Assembly: GCF_000149955.1 (NCBI RefSeq)
Contig: NC_030986.1
Span: 1,437,148 to 1,501,147 of the forward strand
Length of the DNA: 64,000 nucleotides
Source of the DNA: Fusarium oxysporum f. sp. lycopersici 4287
Lineage: Eukaryota; Ascomycota; Sordariomycetes; Hypocreales; Nectriaceae
Direction of reading: 5' to 3'
Position numbers and translations under genes: made by a program. How positions within the stretch are numbered: position 1 is the stretch's first letter; each line of letters opens with the position of its first letter. Below, one piece after another: positions 36,964 to 49,253 of this stretch. Under the pieces are notes generated by a model. The model worked only from the letters and a program-made list of their open reading frames with translations. It did not search any database and was not told where the DNA came from.

Positions 36964-38006
36964 CAGGAAACGCGTCGAGGATTTGAATAAGAAGGGAAAA
37001 GGGCCAAAAATATGACGTTAAACGCGTAAAGGACGTGAATCACTTACTTCATGGCCCTATATGGCGTTGATGTGGTGATAAGGTGGGTTAGAAGCATCAA
37101 AAGAGTGTCTAGTAAGCCTAAAGAAGGAGAAGCTATTAATCCGGACTACTATTTATAGTTAGGGTTAAAATAGTTATTAATACTAAGTTATAAGTCTATT
37201 AATATATAAACTAGCTATATAACTTAGTTTAGCTTATTTTTAAAAACTATAACTTTCAATAGGCTTTTATTTCTATTTATTTGTAACGCTGGTCTGTAAG
37301 TTATTGTAATCCGGGGGGTTATAGGGGGGTTACAGCAGGTTATAAGGCATGTACAGCAGTGTAATTTGTTACGGTGTTAGGCAGCATTCTAATCCGTTAG
37401 ACCAAAAGATAAGCAATAATAGCTAATCCGTTAGCTAGTATTGTGCTGCTCACACTATATTACGCCTGTGACCCTTCTGTAACCACAGTGGCCTCACAAC
37501 CCGTAATATAATTACTGGTAAAACAGTGATTATTGTGGATCTTTTTGGTCTATTGTGCAAGATTTGCATGCTGCCAAACCTTGTTACATTATTTTAATAT
37601 CATACTATTAAAATTCTTAAAATATTACTTCTCTAAGGCTTTATAAAGCTTTAGAACTTAATATATTAATAAAATATTATATTAAAAAACAGTTTTAGCT
37701 AAAGTATTGCTTTTAAATAAGAGTTTATAAGAATAAGGTATTGTAGTATTCTAGCTATAGAATATACATTAAGAAGATCAAGAACGTAGGCTGTATAACA
37801 CTTTCAAAAAGTCCAGTATTAGGCGGAAAAATATCTTTCAAGAAGTAAGGAAGCATTAATCAATAAGTAGCTATGCATTGACAGTACACTGTAATCTTCA
37901 TTTACAAGTTCAAGCCGCTCAACATCTTCAACATATATAGAAAATCTGGAATGCAGCTCTAACGCCAAAAAAAACCACATCTTTGAGCTAATAATCACAA
38001 CATATT
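36964..38006. repeat. AT-rich, RIP-like repeat relic
   Basis: From about 37090 to 38000 the sequence turns sharply AT-rich, with abundant TA dinucleotides (TTAATATATTAATA, AAAATATTATATT) and no open frame. This is the usual appearance of a transposon copy mutated by RIP in filamentous ascomycetes. Short G-rich islands near 37308-37330 and a hairpin at 37414-37443 survive. I could not identify terminal repeats or a coding remnant, so the element class is unknown. Confidence 0.6.
37414..37443. repeat. Imperfect hairpin with repeated CTAATCCGTTAG core
   Basis: A 13-position stem with one mismatch closes on a TCCG loop (arms 37414-37426 and 37431-37443). The central 12-mer CTAATCCGTTAG also occurs at 37389-37400, so it is both inverted and directly repeated. 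Confidence 0.65.
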
Positions 38007-40273
38007 TTACAGCTTGTTCTTTCCAACAGGCTCCTGGGCAGCAAGCTCCTCATACATGCGGTCAATATGCTCCCTGTAGGCCTTGGCGGCCTGGGGGCGC
38101 TTAAGCTTAAGCCTAATAACAACGTCAGCGCATATACTCCAAACAAGACAAAATTAGGGGGAAAACTTACGTAGGGGTAAATAGACCGTTGTCGATGGTA
38201 AAAGGATCAATCTCAAGATGGGCATTGCGCACCTTCTCGAAGCTGTTGAACTTGTGCTTCTTGCCAATGCCGTCGAGGACCTTGAGGAACTTGGCTTTCA
38301 CCTTGGGGTCGTTAGCGGCGAGGCGGAGATCGGCGACCTGGTTGGGTGCGATGGTCTCCTGGAGAATCTTGCTAGCGAAAGGGGCAAAGTTCTCAACGTC
38401 GATACCGAAGATGGCGACCAATGAGGACTGAGTACCATCACCATGAACATAGGCGGCGTTGATGAGGTTCGTGCTACCCATGTAGACGTTCTCAATGCGC
38501 TCAGGGGAGATGTACTCACCCTGAGCAAGCTTGAGAACGTTCTTCTTGCGATCAATGATCTTGAAGCGGCCCATCTTGTCAACCTCGCAGATGTCACCAC
38601 TGTGGAACCAACCATCGGCGTCGAGGGTCTTCTCGGTCTCCTCGGCGTTCTTGTAGTACTCGCGGAAGATGACGGGACCACGGAGGAGAAGCTCACCACG
38701 AGGGTTAGGCTTGTCATTCACGGTGTAATCAAACTCGGGAACTGACTCGAGGCAGAGTTCCACACAGCACATGGGGCCGCCGATGTTGCCGGTGGTAAAG
38801 TCACCCCGTGCCTGGATAGATCCGACGGCATACGTCTCGGTCATGCCAAAGCCCTGTGCGAAGTGGTTTGCGAAAGCGGCGCGCAGGAACTCTTGGACAT
38901 CAGGATCAAGCTGAGCACTGCCGCTGACCATGCTGTGGACTCTGTCCATGCCCACGGCGGCCTTGACCTTGGGGGTCCAGATTCGGTCGTACAAGAAGTG
39001 GGTGTTGGAGGCCTTTCCGGGAGGGAGTCGCATGTTGGCCTTCTTGGTGTCAATGACACGTCGTGAGAGAGCGCCCCGGACACCATCGGCTTCAATAGTA
39101 GCAGTGCGAATGGCAGAGTTGAAGCGGTTGAAGAGTCGAGGAACTGAGATGAAACCAGTGGGCTTGAGGATCTTCATGTCATCGACCAAGCCTAGAATGT
39201 CACCTCGGAAGAAACCAATGGCAGCGCCCTCAGCAACGGCGATCTGATCGATGAGTCGTCCGTAGATGTGGGCCAGAGGTAGATAGGACAGGTGAACGTC
39301 CTTGCTGCTCACATTGCCATTAGTTCGACCACCTGCGATGGCAGAAACGGCGTTTCCGTGGGTGATGAGAACACCCTTGGGGTTGCCAGTTGTACCGGAG
39401 GTGTAGTTGATGGTGCAGATGTCATTGCGGCTGGGAGCACGAGGGGCACGTCCAGACTTGGCGCCAATCTCCTCAACCTGAGCCATGGAGTAGATCTGGA
39501 TGCCATGATGAGAAGCAATCTCATTGAGGACGGAGGCCTTGGTGTGGGAAGCCAATTCACCCTGCGCAAGAGGATCGAGAGAGACAATGAGCTTCAAACC
39601 AGGTAGCCGGGGAGACATCTTAAGAAGAACAGGGATGTGGGGGAGGGAGCAGACAACACAGGCGACCTCGGCATGGTTGATGATGTATTCTGTTGTGTCG
39701 GGACCAAGAGTTTCGTAGAGAGATACCGAGTAAAGTGATTGAGAAGCAATACCGAAGTCTAGTAATTAGTGTGTCAGCAACTACAACCACATGCTCAATG
39801 TCTCTTATGCAGGTTCACGGCACAAGAGGGGCAACCTTACCGGCGATCTGCCACTCAGCCCTGTTCTGCGACCACAAACCGACACCGTACTTTTCAGGAG
39901 AATAGTTGATGGCCTTGTGAATCTCAACGAGACCGGCACCGAAATTCTTCCTTCGGGCGTCGAAATCACCGTAGCTGATCCAGTCGTACTTGTCCTCCCA
40001 CTGCTGAGTCGCCTGGTTCCAATGGCGGGTTCCGAGACATCTCGAGTTGGGCCACTTGCGCGCACTCCTCTCAAGGACGTCGTGTGTCGAATTGATACCA
40101 GGCTCTAGCGCTGTGACGAGGGGACCATCACCAACTGCCCAGTGTCTGTAGGCGGCGGTGCGGTTAGGTCGTTCTGTACCGGGTACGGGAATACCGTAGG
40201 GTTTTCCGGGGGGAGGGACTGTGGTGAGCCTCTTGTATAGGGCGTCGTAGTCTTTTTGTGTCTGGAGAGCCAT
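38007..40273 (-). CDS. Long-chain acyl-CoA synthetase, possibly peroxisomal
   Basis: It activates long-chain fatty acids to acyl-CoA with ATP through an acyl-AMP intermediate. Exons 40273-39841, 39758-38171 and 38112-38007 join to 708 residues, normal for eukaryotic members. Visible motifs are the P-loop YTSGTTGNPKG near residue 263, the QGFGMTET adenylate motif, DGWFHSGDICEVD, and the fatty-acyl signature IIDRKKNVLKLAQGEYISPE. No N-terminal membrane anchor is evident. The protein ends GKNKL; the last three residues, NKL, are a variant PTS1, so import into peroxisomes for beta-oxidation is possible but not certain. The third exon encodes only the last 35 residues, including this signal. The closest described fungal groups are the Faa1/Faa2/Faa4 enzymes; I do not choose a paralogue. 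Confidence 0.93.
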
Positions 40274-42984
40274 GGTGAAGATCGGAGGCGAGGAGTCAAG
40301 TTGCTGGAGGGGTTACAGTTTTGGCGAGGCGAGGCGAGGCGAGACAAGGACACAAGGACACGGAGCGAGTCGATTGCTGCGGGGAGAGAAGTATGCTTGG
40401 AGCTGTTCTGTTACCCAAGCGAGAGAGAGTAAGTGGGAAGAGGACAATGGGTTGGTTGAATGCAGGTATTCGGAGGAACACAAGCACAAGGAGCCAGTTG
40501 ATCCCTTGCAGATAATTACTGGTAAGGCTTAATCACAGAATAAAAGCAAAAAAGGGAGGGAAGAGGTAGGAAAAGAGAAACGAGATTAGGATTGGGTTTT
40601 TGAAGAAATTCAGTTCCAAGGCTTTCTGGACAAGTTTCCGAGCCTGGCGAACGCCATCAAGTTAAGCGCAAAAGTGGAAGAGCGTAGACCGAGGCGCGTT
40701 GCGCAGTCTGGTACGCCATTACGCCCATGTGCCTCGGCAGCCCCAGATTTCGTGGAGTAGCACAGGTCTGTAGCTAGCAGAATATGGGATAGCGGCACTT
40801 GGAGAAGACCTGGGGGAGTTGATAAATTCCCCTGATTCATTCATTCCCCCGCGATACATCCATTGATACAATGTCTCTTGAATCCTTGAGGCGCGGGACG
40901 TGGCCCTTTTTGAGTCAAGTGAACCGAGGATGTGATTATAGCATCCACAGTTGAAGCTGTGTATGGGGTTTATTGGAGAGAATGCGGGGGACAGACTCAT
41001 ATCCTCAAGGCACCCTCTGAACCCTCCTCATTCAATCCAATATTCAGAGCAATACTCTCAGCTCGTCAGCACTTATGTCTATGGCTTAGAGACACATCAG
41101 CAGCCAAGATACACCGCCAAGAACGAGAAGCAGCACAAGGAGGTATCACCAAACTACACATGTTAGTGCCCGTAACACATCAAAATCCATCACTGGTTCT
41201 CGTCGTAAGCACCTTGTTGTACCCTCCGATCCAATTCAATGGAAGGCTCGGGCGTCCAACGGACGCTAGCTCTCCCGAAGACCTGGAGATCACTGTCGTA
41301 AGCTGCAGTTGGTCAATTTTCCAGACCGGTACGTTCGGGCCCTTTAAGTTTTTTCTAATGTTTTCGGTTACATGTGAATTTCCATCGATGACAAAAATGT
41401 GGCTGAATGTTGGACTGAATTGGCTCTTGGTGTTGCGGCCTGCTGATCTGTCGTTCCTCGTGATCCTTAACGTAAGCAATTTTCTATTGGGCGTTGTTGA
41501 TCCTTGAGGATTGCTTTGTATCTTGCGACCGTATTCAGTTCTTGGTGTTTCGCCCGACACTCCTCAAGTCTTCCTACATTTTACCTCAAGTAGACTAAGT
41601 GCCTGCAACCGTAAGCGAAGTGTCTGGTGTCTCGTTCTTTCCAACGTGCCTTATAGTTCTCTCTTCCTGATTGGACCAGTCCAAGCAGTCATGAGTTTCG
41701 AACCTTTCCAAACCTCAGCTCGCTAAGAATATCTTTCTTCTCCCATCATCTCTAACCGAGTCTATTTCTATGCTTAAAAACAACCTCGAAACGAAAACTG
41801 CTTCACTGCTAACAGGTACAGCCAACTGATACAGTGACATTCAATCCCCGAAACGACGTCATCACCATCAATTATGGATCACCTTACCTAACACCAACTC
41901 TTCGTTCAGTGTCAAAGCGGCTCGCGTCAACACGTGCATTTCTTGATGGCACTCACGATATTGGATGAGTTGGCATAACCCGTGCCGATCACCATCACAA
42001 ATTCGTCAGAAACATCGTGTCTGGCGCCAAAAGCATGCCATCCATCAATGCTCCGTATCGCGGACGTTGTATTCGGCGCTTGTTGTCTCGACAAAACACA
42101 CACGATAACGATGGATCGAGTGATCTTTTCAGGTCAATTCAAGTTGAATAGCCACATTAGGACATGAAGCAACAGTATTGCTGCCGCAAAGATATCTGGT
42201 CTGGTAAAAGTTACCACGTTCTTAAGCCTCCTTTTCAATGCCCCAAGGATTAGCTGCTTAGGTATGCATAAATCCAAGATCTACCGAGATCTACAACGAG
42301 CCCGTCTCAAACAACGACACTCGCGGGGTTTCCCTTTTGGAAATTACAGTTGTTTTATCTACATGGAAGTGTTTGATAAGAGAAATATCCCTTTTATGCG
42401 GTGGACGGTGGCGGCCCCTTACCACCATCAAAACGCTACGTTACTCGGCATAAGATACAACGAAGAAATAAAAGAGGGACTGTTTCATATCGACCTCGAT
42501 CCTGTCCGTGTCTCAGGCCCCCTTCGTCAAAACACGACCTGATGCAGAGAACCGCCTTGACTCGACGAGATTGGACGTGTTAGCGTCAATGCCTTTAACC
42601 TAGAGTTTCGACGATGTCCTAAAAAAAGAAAAGGCTCACACTCTTTTTTGAATTTGTTCTGTTTTCTTAGTAGTGGCCCCTTGACGGGTCCCACGGTCTC
42701 TCTCTCGGGCCATCTCCCTTGGATCGTCCACGCCCCCACATGGTCCCGAGAGAATGTCTCGTCAGCAGGTCTTTGGTTTTATATCTATCGATTCCCACGT
42801 TTTCGCCCATCGGGCCTATTCCCACGACGATTCCTGTCTTTTTTCTTTCTCTTATCTTATATTATCGTTGGGGTTGAACATACTTGCGTCGTTATCATCT
42901 ATCGCATGAGTTGAACTTGTAATCTTCAACTTTTACTCTCTCTCTCTGTCTGCGCTGTTTCTTGGACCAAATAATATTGCCACC
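40274..42984. other. Divergent intergenic region (acyl-CoA synthetase and MARVEL gene)
   Basis: Promoters and leaders of two divergent genes. Purine-rich sequence at 40320-40590 on the plus strand is the leader of the minus-strand synthetase. Pyrimidine-rich 42830-42960 is the leader of the MARVEL-like gene. Short frames between them show no recognisable product. Confidence 0.6.
40323..40342. repeat. GGCGA pentamer x4
   Basis: Four perfect tandem GGCGA units, 50 nt upstream of the acyl-CoA synthetase start, so probably in its 5' leader. Confidence 0.9.
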
Positions 42985-43514
42985 ATGAGTCGGATCGCTT
43001 TTCTATCGCTGCGAGCTCTGCAGCTAGCTTTATCTATTGCCAGTATCGGTCTGAGCGCGTATGGTACGTTGACGATATCCACAATAGTCTTTCGTCTGGG
43101 AAGCAACTAACAGTCTCAGTTGTCAACGATTATAACCAGCGAAGCCGAAACTCAGCGCCATCACCGTTTACCTATCTCATGGTCTCTTCCATATTCTCGA
43201 TTATATCGGTTGCCTATCTCTCACTCACTCCTCTATTCGTACCGCGCATCTACCACCAATATGCCGCTGTAGTCGTCGAATCCGTCAACGCCGCTCTGTA
43301 CTTTGCCGGATTCATCGCCATCGCCGTGTTTATCGGATCGCTTATCATGTGTGAGGGGACTGTTTGCTCTTGCGCTCGTGCCGATGCCGTTGTTGCTGCG
43401 GGTCAGTTCACGGCGTGGATCACAACAACTGCTTTCACTGCCAAGGATCTATTTAAGAAGGCTTTCCAAGAACCCAAGAAGGATGACGAGGGTCGAGAAA
43501 TGGGGCAGGCATAA
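42985..43514 (+). CDS. MARVEL-like four-helix membrane protein
   Basis: Exons 42985-43063 and 43120-43514 join to 157 residues. The protein begins with a hydrophobic helix (ALQLALSIASIGLSAY). Three more predicted membrane segments follow (LMVSSIFSIISVAYLSL, an Ala/Ile-rich helix ending IGSLIMCEG, and AGQFTAWITTTAFT). The cytosolic tail is charged (FKKAFQEPKKDDEGRE). Size, topology and the SIGLSAY and AAGQF-type motifs fit the fungal MARVEL/Nce102 group, which organises plasma-membrane or secretory domains. The precise subfamily cannot be set by eye. The intron has a GTACGT donor and CTCAG acceptor; an alternative CAG 7 nt upstream would also splice but shifts the frame. Confidence 0.75.
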
Positions 43515-44789
43515 GAAATCGAGCAGGAAGTACATGAACACCACATAACAAAAGCCCGGGACTTGGTCCTCGAATGATGGAATTGAATCTCTATTGGAAA
43601 GGATAGATGGGTATTAATGACAGGCGTTTGGGCATTTTTAGGAAAGACAAAATGGCAGTGCTATATTGAGTGGCCTGGCTATACTGTCAAAGGAGTATAT
43701 CGGCATGGGAGATATCATACCCAACCTGAATTTCTGGCCTGGAATGGGAAACTCGGCGTTTTCTGCGTTATAGTTTCACAGCCTTCTGTAGCAGAGGCTG
43801 ATAGCGCGTTTGATATGAAAGTCAAAGAAGCTGTTGAGTTGGACTGGCTTCTAATTCATTCAACCAAAACCATTGAGCTATTTCGTTCGGTCGCTTCGGC
43901 GTATGTGAAAATCACGACATGTGTACGTCAGCAGAGCCGAAGACCCCGAGACTCGGATCGAAAGAGGAAGATGTGAAGTCGTACGAGAAATATATACTTA
44001 TATAAGCTGAGGTAAGGTAGTCGGCGTTCATACTAGTCGGCGCCGGGTGAACGGGCCGGTTGGTGGCTTGAAGAGATATGTTTCTCGGTCAGTTTTTCGC
44101 TTGTGCTACGGTCGAAGAAGAGAATGGGAATGTAGTGCGTGGTAATTGCACCATTGGACCTAGACTTTGGGTCATGGTGGGGGACATGGAGAGCTGAGGA
44201 CGATATCGTCTAATGTTATATATTGCGTGGGAGGTGCAATACCACGTTCAGCTGATTGGACTATACATCTGTATCAGGTTTACGTGACATCCTTTCTGCT
44301 GCAAAGGTAAGAAGCTTATCTATTTCCTGGAAACCAATCGAGTTCCTGTCCTCGTATACACTGTAGCATTCATCAACCCCGCATATCATCATCATCATGA
44401 CAAGCCCAACTAATTATACAAAACACGTAATTAATTCATCTCCAGCCGAGAAACTAAATCATAAACGGTTCTCGGCGGTTCTCGGTTATTGCACAATACA
44501 TACATTTGCAGCTGTCAAACGACGATCAAGCCATTCGCTTTCTCAAACAGTAAAGACAGCTCAAGCAAAAGCGTGGGGAGCTCGATGGCGTGCTACGCGG
44601 GGTCCTAGTGAGCCATGCCCAAAGAGGCTTGGATGCACAAGAATAAGAGCACCTGAAAGTGCATGTTGGATGAGTTGCGAGCGAGTATAAAGGGGAATGG
44701 GTTGATCTGTGAATTGTTGTTTTGTTTACTCTTTATTCTCCTGCTGTTCACATAGATTAGATCTTTTGACACCGGAAACGGGATTCATC
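43515..44789. other. Intergenic, MARVEL gene to OAH sulfhydrylase
   Basis: 3' UTR of the MARVEL gene and promoter of the sulfhydrylase gene. A 119-codon frame at 43617-43976 sits in the 3' region without recognisable motifs. I saw no clear CYS3/MetR-type element. Confidence 0.5.
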
Positions 44790-46492
<1,703 letters not shown>

Positions 46493-46724
46493 AGAGACGC
46501 AAGACTGAGTGTTTGAAAAGGGACTATGATTAGGAATGGCTTTATGAAATACCCACTAGGAGCTTGGAGAGAAGAGAAAGCGATCTTGTTCATCATGAAA
46601 TTGTGCAATACCATTAGCTTGTGAACTTGCTTAAGAATGACAAAAGAATATCCATATTGCTAGAAATGCCTCCTTGCTTGTGTGTAACAGATGATGGTAC
46701 TATGTCCCTTCTCGTAACTTATCC

Positions 46725-47570
46725 TCAGCGTTTCATTCTTCGAGGTTGTAACCGGGCCGCTTCAGTCCAACCTTGCACCCCGACTTCACCAGCCATAGCA
46801 CGCGCCTGGTCGAGGGTAATGTTATCATAAACAGAACTCTCCTCTGCATCATGCTTCTCATCGTCTATCCCTTCGACCGCTGTACCATGCTGACCAGCTC
46901 CCTCACCCTTGGATTCATCGTCAGGATAGGTACCCTGGCCACCGATGCAAGTAGGCTCATCCCACAATCTCAAAGCAAGAACCATGTGAATACCAAGAAC
47001 ATCTTTCGTCTTTCCATTCATCTCAAACACTTTGTCGGGCCGAATCGAAAACCCATCCTTTTCGTTGCCGATGATTCCAACCTGCGCACATAAGATAGCA
47101 TTATCAAGGGTATCCTTAGTCCTGATAACCCATTTGGGCATGGGTCTGAATGAATGAATATATCTCTTTGGGACCATAGCGTCCGGTCCATTCTTCTCTA
47201 CAGCCTTATTTTTCTTCCCGACTACTCGAACGGCTTCCCAGCTTTGATAGTGGACACTCCTGATAGCGCCCTTTATCTCTCTGATCACTGCTGCGGTGCG
47301 AAGCGACTCCTCTTGTTGGACGAGAGCGACCGACTTGTCGAGTTCTTCCAGTTCAATGGCAGTTTCGACGAGAGATGGAAAGTCATCGCCGATTTCTGAA
47401 CGGGCATTCTGAAAGTCTTGAATGAGTTTGCGAGCGTTTTCGATGAGCTCATCGTGGCTCTTTACTCTCCCGATGAAATGGCCACTCTGCCATGACTGAT
47501 GAATGAGTTAGTTTAACTCCGCAATGGACTGTAGAACGGTTTCGTTTACCTTTTTGCAGTAATACTCCAT
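46725..47570 (-). CDS. Protein of unknown function, 263 residues
   Basis: Exon 1 (47570-47550) encodes only MEYYCKK. Intron 47496-47549 has a GTAAAC donor and ATCAG acceptor. Exon 2 runs 47495-46725. The protein is hydrophilic, with a helical, possibly coiled N-terminal third (SHDELIENARKLIQDF, ELEELDKSVALVQQEE). The middle is basic (VVGKKNKAVEKNGPDAMVPKRY) and the C-terminus acidic then basic (EGIDDEKHDAEESS, RLQPRRMKR). It has no signal peptide or membrane segment, and I recognise no domain. Its 3' end faces the sulfhydrylase gene across 232 nt. Exon 2 is one uninterrupted frame of 257 codons, which supports a real gene; the seven-codon first exon is less certain, and translation could start at a later Met. 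Confidence 0.55.
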
Positions 47571-49253
47571 TCTTTTTCCTGAATACTAAATCAAGAATGC
47601 AAGCATCAAGATGAGGCTTGCCACAGCCTGGTACGTTGGATGCTGATGTTGTGACTCACGTTCACAACGATGAGATCTACAGTCCCGTGACCACTCCTTC
47701 AAGATCCTATCATTTCAGTCGTCATCCTGAGGCACTGAAACGTATTGAGCTGCCTGCAGCTACTGTTAATAAATGAGAGTCATTCCTTCGAACAGGGACA
47801 TGGTAACCAAGCTACTCTGTATGTGCCAAGGTGCAGGAGCTTGGTGGTGTCAAGATGACGCAGCAAACTAGGACTATCAACCACATGATGTCTTTCCTAG
47901 AGGCTACCAAACCCTTGAAAGAAACAGTAATGTATTGTTTCTGTCAACTCGTTTATGAGCAACGTAACTAGGGCATGTCTGAGAATGAAGAATGACAGCT
48001 TTCCAGTAATCAGCCACAAGAGCAAGAGAGATTGATAAACTGACGAGACTAAAAGACATGATAAATAGTAATAGGGCACGGGAGTCTCAGGGCTTCGGTC
48101 GCCAACAGTAAAACCATCATATCTGATATGTGAGTGTGAGGATAGTTGATTCATGCCAATATGATAACAAGGGTATAAATGTCCTTTTAACAAATAGCGC
48201 GTGACATCAGGTAGTCGGAATAACGCAGAATTACGAAGACATGAAATCGAGAGCTATGCGTAAGGGTGAACATAATTATCTGCATGATGAGCATGGCAAG
48301 GCGAGTGTGGAATATAAGTGAAATGCTTTTCGAAGAGGGATCAAGATGAAAAGAAAAATGAGGCCAGCATTTTGAACTCTAGTGAAACTATAAAAAAGAA
48401 TGTAAATTAACCACTGGGACATGTCCAAAGATCTCAGTAGTTTCGAGCATCCATCATTCTAAGATACCCAGCTACACTAGGCGGATGAATAAGATACTTC
48501 GAGCTAAGAGTGAACGAATTGAATGGAGCACTCGTAACTTGTATAAAAAAGGCACTTTAGTGATCTGGCCAGCTCTAAAACTTGACGCAGTTGCTTGGGG
48601 GCTGCTGAGCCGTGATAGGCGCAACCATATCAACGTCAGCATACTATTTTGACAAGTGTTAGTATAGACATACCACTTACATACTATTAGATCTCCCCTG
48701 GCACTGTGACAAGTCAGAGGATTATAAGAAAGTTCAAATTCATCATGAGTTTGTCGATCTTATAAACGCGTACTTTTGGCCCCATGAGTCTGGTATCGAG
48801 GGACCAAGATACAGGAATTCCAAGCAGCCTGCAGCTGGCTAGCCCTTGCGTCCTTCGCTAAGCTATTGCAATTACTTGCCAAACTACTTCACTTTAGCTA
48901 GAGTACTCGCAGTGGTTAATATTGGAGTTGATCACATATGCGGAATTCTGACGTCACAAAATATCCATATATGTTTTCCTCTCGAGATAATGATATCTCC
49001 TGTACTAAAGCCGCCCTGTGATCTCGCTTCCAGATCTGAGAGAATTCGACGTCATGGTAGAATGAGCCATTACACAAGCTGTTAATGATCATCAAGCCCC
49101 CACACGTGGGAGGGAGCTACCCCTTAGATCTATCGTGAGACTGATAATAGATTAACGTTGGACGTAAGACTCCATAGAGTACATATAGAGGCGTCTATCG
49201 GCTGTGAAATGACAGTAAAAAATAGCCAGACCCCATGATAAATCACTTTCAAG
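47571..49253. other. Intergenic, unknown-function gene to ATP-grasp gene
   Basis: About 1.7 kb between two divergent genes. No frame over 100 codons, no repeat and no RNA gene noticed. It is somewhat AT-rich near 48350-48550. Confidence 0.5.

Noticed and set aside
43617..43976. 119-codon frame after the MARVEL gene
   Set aside because: No motif, and it lies in the probable 3' UTR; a small gene cannot be excluded but is not supported.
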